Origin: JAUWOY01 sp034431315
GTDB taxonomy: Bacteria; Chloroflexota; Anaerolineae; VGOG01
Direction: 5' to 3'
Assembly: GCA_034431315.1 (NCBI GenBank)
Contig: DAOUDK010000132.1
Location: 7,789-71,788, forward strand
DNA: 64,000 bases
Below the pieces are notes generated by a model. It made no database searches and was not told where the DNA came from. It saw only the letters and a program-made list of their open reading frames with translations. Shown here piece after piece: positions 45,581 to 54,079 of this stretch (position 1 is its first letter; each line of letters starts with the position of its first letter). A program made the position numbers and the translations under genes.

Positions 45581-45637
45581 GGAGTTCCCAACTTGTTGGG
45601 GGTATGGAGCGACAAACTCCAACAAGTTGGGAACTCC
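45581..45637. repeat. 19-bp perfect inverted repeat between TPR genes
   Basis: GGAGTTCCCAACTTGTTGG (45581-45599) and its exact reverse complement (45619-45637) surround a 19-base spacer. It sits in the 188-base gap between the two TPR genes. It may be a mobile palindromic element or an mRNA-processing hairpin. Part of the motif (CCAACccGTTGGG) recurs near 58080. Confidence 0.8.
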
Positions 45638-45675
45638 AGCCTGCTATTCATGCCATTCCCAAAGACCCAACTGCA

Positions 45676-48600
45676 TTAAAGGCTCTCAGCTAGATCCTCA
45701 TCCTCAGGGCTAGTGGGTTCTGACGCTGCCGCTTCCAGCTCGGGTTGGATCCGGACAGCGCTCCCTTCTTCACCAAGTGGACTCTCTTCCTTTTTGAGGC
45801 CGGATGGTTCTAATGGCATCGCTTCTGGCTCGACCAAGAGCCAGGCAACGCGCTCTTCATAGGGATCCAGCCGCGCCGCTTCCCTCAGGTAACGGAGTGC
45901 CTCCTCGTGCCGCCCTCGTTGTAAGAGGAACTCACCGTAGTCCAGCAACGTCGGGACATGGTCTGGGCAGGCAGCATAGGCATCTTGGAACAGAAATTCA
46001 GCCTTATCAGGATCGGTCTCGGCCTTCTCCTTGGCCGGGGCCCAGGCCAGTTCCGCTTTCCGTACCTGGCCTAGCTTCTCGGCAATCCGGTCATAGGATT
46101 CCCTGAAGCGGGGATCATCTGAGAGCTCAACCGCGCGTGCCAGGTGCGGTCCAGCCAATTCATAGCGGTACCGGTTGGCCAGCAGATCCCCATAGCGACA
46201 GTGGATCTCGGCTGCTGCGTCATCCTGTTTGAGGGCGAGCTTGAGAGCTGTCTCTGCCGCGCGCACCTCATCCTCCTGGAGTAAGAGATCAACGTACGGA
46301 TTGAGAGCAGGCCGATAGGCCGGGTCCATCGCCAGAGCCAGTTGGAACTGTTCCCTGGCTTCAATAAGCCGGCCTAAGCCCTGAAGGAACAAGGCGTAGC
46401 CACATCGGACTTCAACGTTATCCCCACGCCCCAGTAGGTGACTGCGGTAGTGCTCCTCAGCCGCCTTGGGGTCAAACTGGGTAAGCCGGACCAGGTATGA
46501 GCTGGCTTCCACGGGTCGGTTGGTATCCTCCAGGAGTCGAGCATAGTAGCGTAGTGTAGGCACATGCTCCGGATCAATGGCTAGCGCCTGTTGATAATAA
46601 ATCTCTGCCTCGGCATAGTTGCCGCTCTGAGCCGCCACCCAACCCACGGCCATTTCCTGGCTGGCCTGGTCGAACTGCTCGATTCTCTCTGCGACTTCTT
46701 CCCAGGCCCTGACAGCCTCTGCATCGCCAGGTGCCAATTCTTGAGCACGCTGATAGAACTCCTTGGCCTGATCGTAATCGCCCCGGGCTGCCAGGAACTG
46801 AGCATATCGCAAGCTCAGCGTAGGATCGGCCTCAACAGCTACGAGATTGTCACCCAGGAGGGTTTCCGCATCTCGGCGACGGCCTTGCCCTTCAAGCACA
46901 TCGGCCAGGAGATGCAAGGTCTCGGGGCTATCGGGCGCGAGATCCAGGGAGCGGCGCAGGCGTTCCACTGCTTCGTCAATGCGGCCAAGCTGGATGCATA
47001 TCCGCGCCAGACCGTTGAGTGTCTCGCTGTTCTCACCCCGGGTGTCGAGGATCGCCTGGAGAATGGCCTCCGCTTCTTCGGGCACCTCGGCTGCCACCAT
47101 GGCCCACATCCGGTCGGCGTCGCTGGAGCGTTCTTGCTGCTCTAAAAACTCCGCGTAGGCCTTGAGAGTGGGCAGGTGATCGTCATCAATCTGCAAAGCC
47201 TCTTCAAAGAGCACTTCGGCCTCGTGGATCAATCCCTCCCGGGCCTTGATCCGGGCGAGGGCCATGTAGCCGTAGGCAGCCTGATACGCCTCCAGCTCTG
47301 CCTGCAGCTCGTCGCGTAACGCCAGAGTCTCAGGATCATCGGGTTCGAGGGCAAGGGCTCGTTTCAGGTGCCGTTCAACCTCCTCGTACTGGCCTTGTTC
47401 GGCCATCAGCCGAGCGTACTCGCGATGTAAGGCGGCATGATCCAACTCCTGAGCGAAGGCATTGTGCAGCCACTCGATGGCTTCTAGGCTGCGGTTGAGA
47501 CCGTTCAGCAGCCTGACGTAAGCCACGATCCACTCAACACGCTTGGGCTCCAGCTTCAGCGCTTTGCGCAGCAGTGGCTCCGCCGCCTCCAATTCCCCCT
47601 GGCGTGCATGAAGCGATCCGTACAGCGCCAGCAATGGCGGGCTGGTGTCAACGGGGCGCCCGGCCAGGCAAGTCTTCACTACCAATGGATCAACCTCCAT
47701 AAGGGTTGCCAGGTGCTCTTCGGCCTCGGCGTAGCGCTGCTGATCCAGGAGCAGGGAGCCATACGCCTTTAGCGCCTCAGCGTGGCGTGGTGCGAGGCCC
47801 AGAGCTTGCTGAAAGGCCTCTTCTGCACTGGCCAGGTCTCCTTGTTCCACCCTGTAGACGCCCAGCGCCCAATGCCTATCGGCCTCCTGTGGTGAAGGCA
47901 TCTCCGCCTCCGCCGGAACTTCCTCAACAGGGAGAGCTTCTTCCACCTCTAAGGCAATCTTAGTCATGAACTCTTCCTCCTCAACTATTGGCTCGAATGC
48001 TGGCGGTGTTGGCGATGCCTCCGCTTCGACTGCTTCAAACATCTTTGCCAACTCATCGCGCTCGCGCTTGACTTGCACGGCTTCGTAATCAGCTTGGATG
48101 GGTTCATCCGTAGGGGCAAGGCCTGGTGCGTCCCAGTAAGGCTCATCTATTTCCACTGGACCTTCCTCAACTAAAGGAGCTTCTTCCACCTCTGGGGCAA
48201 TCTCGGCCACGCGCCTTTCTTCCTCAACTACTGGCTCGATTGCTGGCGGTGTTAGCGATGCCTCCACTTCGACTGCTTCAAACATCTTTGCCAACTCATC
48301 GCGCTCGCGCTCGACTTGCACGGCTTCGTAGGCAGCCTGGATGGGTTCATCCGTAGGGGCAAGGCCTGATGCGTCCTGGTAAGGCTCCTCTATTTTCACC
48401 GGACCTTCCTCAATTAAAGGAGCTTCTTCCACCTCTGGGGCAGCCTTGGCCACGCGCTCTTCTTCCTCAACTATTGGACCGAGTGGTGGCGCCTCCACTT
48501 CGACTGCTCCCGGCCTCTTTACCAACTCATCGCGCTCGCGCTTGACTTGCATGGCTTCATAGGCAGCCTGGATGGTTTCATCCGTAGGGGCAAGGCCCAG

Positions 48601-48825
48601 TGCATCCCGGTACCGAACTCCGGCCTCGTCGTACCGCTGGCGGGCCTCCCAGAACTGGGCGTAGGTGAAGTGAACCTGAGCGTTCATAGGATCTTCGGCA
48701 ATGGCTTCCTTGAGCAGTTTCCCCGCCGCGTCGAAATAGGTCTCAGCCTCCGCTGTCTGCCCGTCGGCCCTCATCAAGCCCAGGGCCCGGCTCAGAATCA
48801 ACCTGGCGTTATCAAGTGATCTCAT
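45676..48825 (-). CDS. large tetratricopeptide-repeat protein 2
   Basis: A 1049-residue cytoplasmic protein. An N-terminal TPR unit (about 1-95) leads to an acidic Glu/Pro-rich region of about 240 residues built from three repeats. A long TPR solenoid follows (about 310-1000). Repeats such as AEEHLATLMEVDP and AVERLRRSLDLAPDSPETLHLLA are typical. The acidic part suggests a flexible linker between two binding surfaces. The AAAGGAG SD is preceded by a 5' hairpin (GGCTCGG/CCGAGCC, 48851-48880). Expression comes from the repeat-bearing promoter at 48994. No catalytic motif is recognised. Confidence 0.88.
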   Translation of the reverse strand: MRSLDNARLILSRALGLMRADGQTAEAETYFDAAGKLLKEAIAEDPMNAQVHFTYAQFWEARQRYDEAGVRYRDALGLAPTDETIQAAYEAMQVKRERDELVKRPGAVEVEAPPLGPIVEEEERVAKAAPEVEEAPLIEEGPVKIEEPYQDASGLAPTDEPIQAAYEAVQVERERDELAKMFEAVEVEASLTPPAIEPVVEEERRVAEIAPEVEEAPLVEEGPVEIDEPYWDAPGLAPTDEPIQADYEAVQVKRERDELAKMFEAVEAEASPTPPAFEPIVEEEEFMTKIALEVEEALPVEEVPAEAEMPSPQEADRHWALGVYRVEQGDLASAEEAFQQALGLAPRHAEALKAYGSLLLDQQRYAEAEEHLATLMEVDPLVVKTCLAGRPVDTSPPLLALYGSLHARQGELEAAEPLLRKALKLEPKRVEWIVAYVRLLNGLNRSLEAIEWLHNAFAQELDHAALHREYARLMAEQGQYEEVERHLKRALALEPDDPETLALRDELQAELEAYQAAYGYMALARIKAREGLIHEAEVLFEEALQIDDDHLPTLKAYAEFLEQQERSSDADRMWAMVAAEVPEEAEAILQAILDTRGENSETLNGLARICIQLGRIDEAVERLRRSLDLAPDSPETLHLLADVLEGQGRRRDAETLLGDNLVAVEADPTLSLRYAQFLAARGDYDQAKEFYQRAQELAPGDAEAVRAWEEVAERIEQFDQASQEMAVGWVAAQSGNYAEAEIYYQQALAIDPEHVPTLRYYARLLEDTNRPVEASSYLVRLTQFDPKAAEEHYRSHLLGRGDNVEVRCGYALFLQGLGRLIEAREQFQLALAMDPAYRPALNPYVDLLLQEDEVRAAETALKLALKQDDAAAEIHCRYGDLLANRYRYELAGPHLARAVELSDDPRFRESYDRIAEKLGQVRKAELAWAPAKEKAETDPDKAEFLFQDAYAACPDHVPTLLDYGEFLLQRGRHEEALRYLREAARLDPYEERVAWLLVEPEAMPLEPSGLKKEESPLGEEGSAVRIQPELEAAASEPTSPEDEDLAESL
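47910..48610 (-). repeat. tandem ~75-80-codon repeats in TPR protein 2
   Basis: Three imperfect copies of a unit running from GLAPTDE-IQA-YEAVQV-RERDELAK through VEEE to EVEEAP and EEGPV. The first copy contains the end of a real TPR helix, so the repeat arose by duplication of the TPR-linker border. Confidence 0.75.
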
Positions 48826-48993
48826 AGCTATTTTCTCCTTTCGTGTATGTGGCTCGGGCCGGCTGAAACGGCGCCGAGCCCAGGCTTTGGTTCATAAAAT
48901 GTCGGATAACTCTCTGGAAACTAGATTTCCATTTTTCCCCCAGTTCTTTGCCCATAGCCGACGAAACGGTGGCAAATCTATTGAATCATTTGC

Positions 48994-48999
48994 ATTATA
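48994..48999 (-). promoter_or_regulatory. extended -10 promoter of the TPR operon
   Basis: On the minus strand TCTGTTATAATGCA has a perfect -10 (48994-48999) with an upstream TGn. The TTTACCCA box (49019-49026) is 19 bases upstream, exactly as at 43167. Transcription would start near 48987, leaving a leader of about 160 bases. No gene is present from 48826 to 49162. Confidence 0.65.
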
Positions 49000-49026
49000 A
49001 CAGATTGCGCCCAGGTTTTGGGTAAA

Positions 49027-49059
49027 AATCACGTGAAGGTTGCGCGAATTTTGCGTGAA
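49027..49059 (-). repeat. three 11-bp direct repeats upstream of the TPR promoter
   Basis: Minus strand: TTCACGCAAAA (49049-49059), TTCGCGCAACC (49038-49048), TTCACGTGATT (49027-49037), directly followed by TTTACCCA. Unit length, order and distance to the -10 equal those at 43200-43232. Confidence 0.75.
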
Positions 49060-49067
49060 AATGAAAG

Positions 49068-49099
49068 GCCCCGGTCAGACCTTAAGGTCTGACCGGGGC
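49068..49099 (-). terminator. perfect 32-bp palindrome, terminator after the GT9 gene
   Basis: A 16-bp perfect inverted repeat around CTTAAG with no loop bases (arms GCCCCGGTCAGACCTT and AAGGTCTGACCGGGGC). On the minus strand it is followed by a broken T tract (CCTTTCATTTT). It resembles the terminator at 43235 and ends the PBP-GT9 transcript. Confidence 0.7.
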
Positions 49100-49162
49100 T
49101 CTCGTTTGCTATATCCGGGTTCAACAAGACTGACTTCTAGATTCCCTTCCCTCTCCAATTAT

Positions 49163-50293
49163 CTATAGAAAAGCCGCTGCTGCTTGCCACACCTCCTCCA
49201 CCGTAACTGCCTCAATGCACCTGAAGCGGCGACAGGCTGTGTCCCAGCGACCGTGCAGCAGACAAGGATTGCAGCCTACGTCGTGCCAGAGGGCCACGCT
49301 ATTCTCACCGTAAGGGCCATACATCCTCGGGTCAGAAGGGCCGAAGATGGCCACCACCGGCGCGCCCACAGCTACCGCCAGGTGCATGGCTCCCGTATCG
49401 TGGCCAATAAACAGGTCGCACTGCTCCAGGAAAGCGCCCGATTGCCCAAAGGTCAACTGCCCTGTCAAATCGCAAGGCTCTTGCCTCATGCCATCTTTGA
49501 TCGCGGCAGCGATAGGCCCGTCCTCTGGTCCGCCCACCAGGCATACTTGAGCCACACCCTCCTCGATGAGGCGGTCGGCCAGAGCGGCGAAGCGCTGGGG
49601 TAGCCAACGCTTGGCCGATAGGATCATCCCCGGATTGCTCCCCCCCGCCGGGTGAATGACGACCAGGGGAATTTTGGACTCAGCTCTCAACATCTCGGCG
49701 ACATGGCGGCGATCCTCCTCAGCGGGATAGAACTCCAGCCTCGCCTCGCTCACCTCAATGCCCACGGCCCGCACTGTGTCGAGATAGAGGTCTGCCTCAT
49801 GCTTGAGGTCCGCCACCGGCACGCCAACGGTCAAGGAAAAACCCCGGCCCTGGCTGTCCAGGCCCACCCGCTGGGAGATGCCACCCAGGTACGGCAACAG
49901 GCTGATCAGCGGGGAGCGATCCAGGACGAAGCAAGCCCCGTACCCTCCAGCGCGGATGCGTCTAACCAGGTCAAGATATTCGCGCCAGGAGTAGCGGCAG
50001 CCGCTTCCCACTCGACCGCAATCCACCAGCCCGTCCAGGTGGGGATTGTTCTCGACCATGGCCCGCGACCAGCCGCCTACAGCGAAATCTATCCTGGCCC
50101 TGGGGAAGGCCCGGTGCAGAGCCGCTATCACCGGCGTAGCCATGAGCACATCGCCCAGGCAGCAGGGCTTGATGATCAGGATCGAACTGGGGGTATTGAA
50201 CGAAGCGCTGCGAGGGGCGAAGCGAAACGGGATGCACAGGAGATGGCAGATTGCGCTCACCAGGATGTCTCGAATAACCAATCTAACTTCCAA
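49163..50293 (-). CDS. GT9-family glycosyltransferase (heptosyltransferase-like)
   Basis: About 376 residues of GT-B fold. The N-terminal part (SILIIKPCCLGDVLMATPVIAALH) and the C-terminal donor-site part (GHDTGAMHLAVAVGAPVVAIFGPSDP is split here as GHDTGAMHLA and VAIFGPSDP) are the hallmarks of ADP-heptose:LPS heptosyltransferases. The first residues are encoded within a simple repeat (TTG at 50293) and overlap the PBP stop; a start slightly downstream is possible. Many non-LPS organisms have such enzymes for surface glycans. The gene probably works with the PBP upstream in envelope synthesis. Confidence 0.88.
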   Translation of the reverse strand: MEVRLVIRDILVSAICHLLCIPFRFAPRSASFNTPSSILIIKPCCLGDVLMATPVIAALHRAFPRARIDFAVGGWSRAMVENNPHLDGLVDCGRVGSGCRYSWREYLDLVRRIRAGGYGACFVLDRSPLISLLPYLGGISQRVGLDSQGRGFSLTVGVPVADLKHEADLYLDTVRAVGIEVSEARLEFYPAEEDRRHVAEMLRAESKIPLVVIHPAGGSNPGMILSAKRWLPQRFAALADRLIEEGVAQVCLVGGPEDGPIAAAIKDGMRQEPCDLTGQLTFGQSGAFLEQCDLFIGHDTGAMHLAVAVGAPVVAIFGPSDPRMYGPYGENSVALWHDVGCNPCLLHGRWDTACRRFRCIEAVTVEEVWQAAAAFL

Positions 50294-53200
50294 CTTCTAT
50301 CTTCCAACTTCTATCTTCGAGATAACCCACCCGGTCGTCCAGCCACAAGGCCGTGGTTTGCTCCTCCTCTTCTTGCTCGTGCACAACGTAGATGCGCACC
50401 TTCTCGCTCTCGACTTCGTTGCCAGCCGCGTCGTAGGCCACCACGTGGATCTGGTGGGTCTCGGTGTAGCCGTGGGTGTCGGAGATGATGGTCATCCCGT
50501 TGGCGAAAACCTGCATGCGCATGCCATCCGAATCGATGATCACCTGGGTGACGGTGATAACCTGGGTGGTCACACTGCCGTCCGGGTTTTGGACAATCTG
50601 GATCTCCTGCACCGCCATGCCCGGTATAGGAATGGTGTCGGACATGACGATGGTCCACTTGGTGTTGTAAGGAGCTATGGTGCTGTAGCTCAACAGACTG
50701 TTGTCAAAGTAGAACTCCACCCGATCCATGGAGAAGTTATCCACCGCAGTGGCCGAGATGTTGACCCATTCGTCGTACTCCATGAAATAGACGTGGCCGT
50801 CGTAGGGATAGACGAGCTCGATCTCTGGCGGAGTGTTGTCTATCGTGACCTGGGTGGTGCTCTTTCTGTAGTTTCCGCCTCCATCCACCACCGAAAGCTG
50901 GAGGGTGTATAGCCCGTCCAGACCGCCCACGTCCCAGTACTCCAGAGGGGCGTTGGTGACCTGATTGTAGTGATCGCCGCCGATCTGAATCCAGGCCGAG
51001 GGGTTGATTCCCTGGCCGTACTCCAGGCGATAGAGCTGAAAGTTCACGGCTCTGGCGCTGCCGATGACGGGAATTGTCTCCCGAAGATAGGCATAGGGAG
51101 CAGGGCTGATGATGGCCACGTCGCCGGAAGCCGGACTGGGGCCGTAGGCCAGATCGTACTGGGTCGGCGGCTGGGGGATACCTTCCTGGCGCACCCAGTC
51201 GGCGGCCTCAGGGGGGAATATCTCATAGACCACCTCGTCCACCAATTCGGGCGGGGTGTAAACCGTGGCCAGCTTACCGGTCTCCCTGTTGACCCGAAAC
51301 ACCTGATGGACGTTGCAGTACGCCGTGGGGGCCGTCCCCTCAATGAAGATCTCTCTGATCTTATGAGGACACTGTTCCGTGGGCAACATTCCCGAGACAG
51401 AGCAGACCTCTACCTCCTCAAAGCCAGGCGGCCTTACGAATTCTTCCACGGGCATCTCCTCCAGCACCCTCTCCATAAAGTCGTGCCAGATGGGCCCCGC
51501 TCCGCTCCCCCCAGGTACGTGCTCCATGGACTCGTTGCCGCTGTTACCCACCCAGACGCCAGTGGCTATTTGGGGGGTGTAGCCGATGGTCCAGGCATCG
51601 CGGAAATCGTTGGTGGTGCCAGTCTTGGCCGCAGCCGGACGACTGAGGTGCAGCGGGCTTTCCCAGCCAAAGGCCGGCGCCCGCGCGCTGTTGTCGGACA
51701 GGATGTCGGTGAGGAGATAGGCCAACTGAGGGCTCAAGACCTCCCTGGTCTCAGGAACAGCGTATTGCCAAATGATGTTCCCATCCCGATCCTCGACCCG
51801 CAGGATGGCCACCGGGTCTAGCTCGCGATAACCCAATTGTGGCTCTTCCATAGACACTCCGGCCATAGTACCACCGTTGGCGAACACGCTAAAGGCGTAG
51901 GTCATGTCCAGCAGTTTGACCTCGCCTCCGCCCAGAGTCAAGCTCAGCCCGTAGTAATCTTCGTTCAGGGTGGTTATGCCCAGGCGGTGAGCGGTGTTGA
52001 TAACGTTCTCCACCCCGACCATGTCCAGCACCTTAACGGCCGGCATGTTATAAGAGCGCGCCAGGGTCTGGCGTATTAGCTTGGGGCCATGATACTTGCG
52101 GCTGTAGTTCTCCGGTACATAGGGTGGATAGGGCGGGTCAGGGAAGGCGGTGCGTATATCCATGATCATCGTAGCCGCCGTATAGCCTTGAGAGAAAGCG
52201 GTCACGTAGGTAAAGGGCTTAAAGGACGAGCCAGGCTGACGATTAGCCAAAGCCACGTTGACCTCGCCCGCGATTTTGTCGTCCCAGTAATCGAGGCTGC
52301 CCAACATGACCAGGATCTCACCGGTTCGGGGGGTGATGACCACCACGGCAGCATTGGAAACATTGCGCTCCTCGGCTTGCAGCTCAGCCACCCGCCCCCG
52401 GGCTATTTCCAGAGCCAGGTCTTGCATCTCCAGGTCTATGGTGGTGTAGACTCGCAGCCCACCGCGGTGCACCAACTCCGGGCCGAACATCTCCTCCAGG
52501 CGCTTGCGGGCATAGATGGAGAAGTGGGGGGCGATGATGTCGAAACGCTCCTCGCGGGCTTTGATGTCCAGCTTTTGGTACTTGGCTGCCAGGGCCTCTT
52601 CGGCGGTGATGTAGCCCTGACGCATCATAGCATCCAGCACCAGGTGTTGGCGCTTGCGAGCCTCCCCAGGAGCATCAATGGGGTTCAGGCCAGGGTATTG
52701 GGGCACGGCAGCCAGTATAGCACATTCAGCCAAATCCAGCTCCTGGATAGGCTTATCAAAGTAGACCTGAGCCGCCGCTTCTACGCCATAGGCCAGGTTT
52801 CCATAAAAGTTAGAGTTCAAGTACCAGGCCAGAATCTGATCTTTACTATAGCGCCGAGAGATCTCCAGGGCCAGGATGAACTCCTTGATCTTCCGAGAGT
52901 AGAGCACCTGATACCTCTCTTCCAGAGGGATCAGCACATTCTTGATCAACTGCATGGTGATGGTGCTGCCACCTTGAACACGGCCGCCTCGCAGGTTTTG
53001 ATAAAAGGCTCGAGCAAAGCCCCTGATATCGAATCCGGGGTTCTCGTAGAAACTCTTGTCCTCAATGGCGATGGTAGCCTGACGCAGGTAAAGCGGCATC
53101 TGATCCAGCGGAACCCCAGTACGATCACCAAACCGTGGGTCGAAAATCTCGTAGAGGAGGACTTGACCGGTGCGGTCATAGATCTTGGTGGTCTCGAATT

Positions 53201-53411
53201 CCTCCTGATCCGTCTCAATCCGGCCAGGGTCGGGCAGGTCCTTAGCGTAGTAGTTATATACGCCAATCACCGTACCGATGCCCGAAATGCCAACTAGAAT
53301 GGCAGCGAAAAAGGCTATAGCTACCGCGCCAATAAGCAAACGCAACAGCAGGCCATTGTTATTTTTCTTCTTACGCCGGCGCAAAATGCGTCGTTTGGTA
53401 TTGATGTTCAT
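50283..53411 (-). CDS. class A penicillin-binding protein with C-terminal Ig-like domains
   Basis: A bifunctional peptidoglycan polymerase of 1042 residues. A basic N-terminus and a membrane anchor (about 20-52) precede a GT51 glycosyltransferase domain (catalytic Glu117 in AIEDKSFYENPGFD). The transpeptidase domain has SSFK (Ser395, Lys398), SYN (453-455) and KTGT (596-599). From about residue 780 it carries Ig-like modules (TPPEIELVYPYDGHVYF), which may bind glycan or partners. The last ~10 residues (RSWKIEVGS) are encoded by a tandem simple repeat that also starts the next gene. It begins six bases after the BrnA-like stop. Confidence 0.95.
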   Translation of the reverse strand: MNINTKRRILRRRKKKNNNGLLLRLLIGAVAIAFFAAILVGISGIGTVIGVYNYYAKDLPDPGRIETDQEEFETTKIYDRTGQVLLYEIFDPRFGDRTGVPLDQMPLYLRQATIAIEDKSFYENPGFDIRGFARAFYQNLRGGRVQGGSTITMQLIKNVLIPLEERYQVLYSRKIKEFILALEISRRYSKDQILAWYLNSNFYGNLAYGVEAAAQVYFDKPIQELDLAECAILAAVPQYPGLNPIDAPGEARKRQHLVLDAMMRQGYITAEEALAAKYQKLDIKAREERFDIIAPHFSIYARKRLEEMFGPELVHRGGLRVYTTIDLEMQDLALEIARGRVAELQAEERNVSNAAVVVITPRTGEILVMLGSLDYWDDKIAGEVNVALANRQPGSSFKPFTYVTAFSQGYTAATMIMDIRTAFPDPPYPPYVPENYSRKYHGPKLIRQTLARSYNMPAVKVLDMVGVENVINTAHRLGITTLNEDYYGLSLTLGGGEVKLLDMTYAFSVFANGGTMAGVSMEEPQLGYRELDPVAILRVEDRDGNIIWQYAVPETREVLSPQLAYLLTDILSDNSARAPAFGWESPLHLSRPAAAKTGTTNDFRDAWTIGYTPQIATGVWVGNSGNESMEHVPGGSGAGPIWHDFMERVLEEMPVEEFVRPPGFEEVEVCSVSGMLPTEQCPHKIREIFIEGTAPTAYCNVHQVFRVNRETGKLATVYTPPELVDEVVYEIFPPEAADWVRQEGIPQPPTQYDLAYGPSPASGDVAIISPAPYAYLRETIPVIGSARAVNFQLYRLEYGQGINPSAWIQIGGDHYNQVTNAPLEYWDVGGLDGLYTLQLSVVDGGGNYRKSTTQVTIDNTPPEIELVYPYDGHVYFMEYDEWVNISATAVDNFSMDRVEFYFDNSLLSYSTIAPYNTKWTIVMSDTIPIPGMAVQEIQIVQNPDGSVTTQVITVTQVIIDSDGMRMQVFANGMTIISDTHGYTETHQIHVVAYDAAGNEVESEKVRIYVVHEQEEEEQTTALWLDDRVGYLEDRSWKIEVGS
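50287..50323. repeat. 14-bp-period repeat at the PBP/GT9 junction
   Basis: CTTCCAACTTCTAT-type units repeat across the PBP stop codon and the GT9 start. The repeat is therefore coding in both genes. It belongs to the same style of junction repeats as at 11566 and 60208. Confidence 0.6.
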
Positions 53412-53417
53412 GGCTGC

Positions 53418-53627
53418 TCAGCCCCGCTGCTGTACACTCTGAACCAACTGGATATTTACCCTAAGCCATTCGTTGACTAATTCCTGAATGTCAACATCTT
53501 TTTCATCTGCCAGTCGGCCCATAAAGTCACTCACGTCTGGCTCAAGGTACACCGGAAAGCTAAACACAGCATCGGGATGGTAGAATTTGCCTCGTTCACC
53601 TTTAGAAAAATCGTATTCTGCTTTCAT
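53418..53627 (-). CDS. BrnA-like antitoxin
   Basis: A 69-residue protein with the opening MKAEYDFSKGERGKFYHP, common in antitoxins paired with BrnT-type toxins, and a short C-terminal helical part. It overlaps the toxin gene by four bases, which gives coupled translation. Antitoxins of this type repress their own promoter. The PBP gene follows after six bases. Confidence 0.8.
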   Translation of the reverse strand: MKAEYDFSKGERGKFYHPDAVFSFPVYLEPDVSDFMGRLADEKDVDIQELVNEWLRVNIQLVQSVQQRG

Positions 53628-53923
53628 TTGCTTCCCTTTCTATATTGTCTTGCCTCTCTACCTGTGGCTTTGCGCGCTGAAATGATGCGAATTTCACACA
53701 AGCCTGCCTCGATTTGCTTGAACGTATGAACAATGACCCGCAAAACGCCACCACTATCAATACCGATTGTTACCCAACGATCTTCGTATTCACCGTGCTC
53801 CTCATCGTAAATGGAAAGTTGATTAGGATCGCGAAACACTGTTGCCGCTCTACGAAAAGACACCTTGTGTTTACTGATGTTCGTTTTCTCTTTCGCGGGA
53901 TCCCAATCGAACTCGTAACGCAA
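53624..53923 (-). CDS. BrnT-family ribonuclease toxin
   Basis: A 99-residue RelE-fold toxin with the family opening (YEFDWDPAKEKTNISKHKVSF) and the later EYEDRWVTIG and IRIISARKATGREARQY parts. BrnT cleaves RNA and stops translation until neutralised. The start is a TTG at or next to position 53923 after GAGGTGA. It is the first gene of a minus-strand unit continuing into the antitoxin and the PBP. Confidence 0.88.
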   Translation of the reverse strand: MRYEFDWDPAKEKTNISKHKVSFRRAATVFRDPNQLSIYDEEHGEYEDRWVTIGIDSGGVLRVIVHTFKQIEAGLCEIRIISARKATGREARQYRKGSK

Positions 53924-54001
53924 TCGTCACCTCGAACTGGCCACCGATCCGGGAATTTGTGCGCTGCTAAATCCTGCCTTAATGATAACCAAAAAAGCCA
54001 A

Positions 54002-54060
54002 AAAGCGCAAATCGTCAGAGTATCACGTTTGACGGTTTGACGCTTGACGATTTGCGCTTT
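54002..54060. repeat. 15-bp inverted repeat with internal TTTGACG tandem copies
   Basis: AAAGCGCAAATCGTC (54002-54016) and its exact reverse complement (54046-54060) enclose repeated GTTTGACG units. It lies between the divergent BrnT and VTT genes. The right arm overlaps the -35 box of the VTT promoter. Confidence 0.75.
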
Positions 54061-54072
54061 CGCTGGTATGAT
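54044..54072 (+). promoter_or_regulatory. promoter of the VTT gene, TTGACG-17-TATGAT
   Basis: -35 TTGACG (54044-54049) and -10 TATGAT (54067-54072) are 17 bases apart. The predicted start falls at about 54079-54080, on the gene's ATG. The mRNA may therefore be leaderless. Confidence 0.55.
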
Positions 54073-54079
54073 TGGGGGC

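Noticed and set aside
43200..49059. CRISPR-like interpretation of the triple 11-bp repeats
   Set aside because: The units are adjacent with no spacers and far too short; a promoter-binding array fits better.
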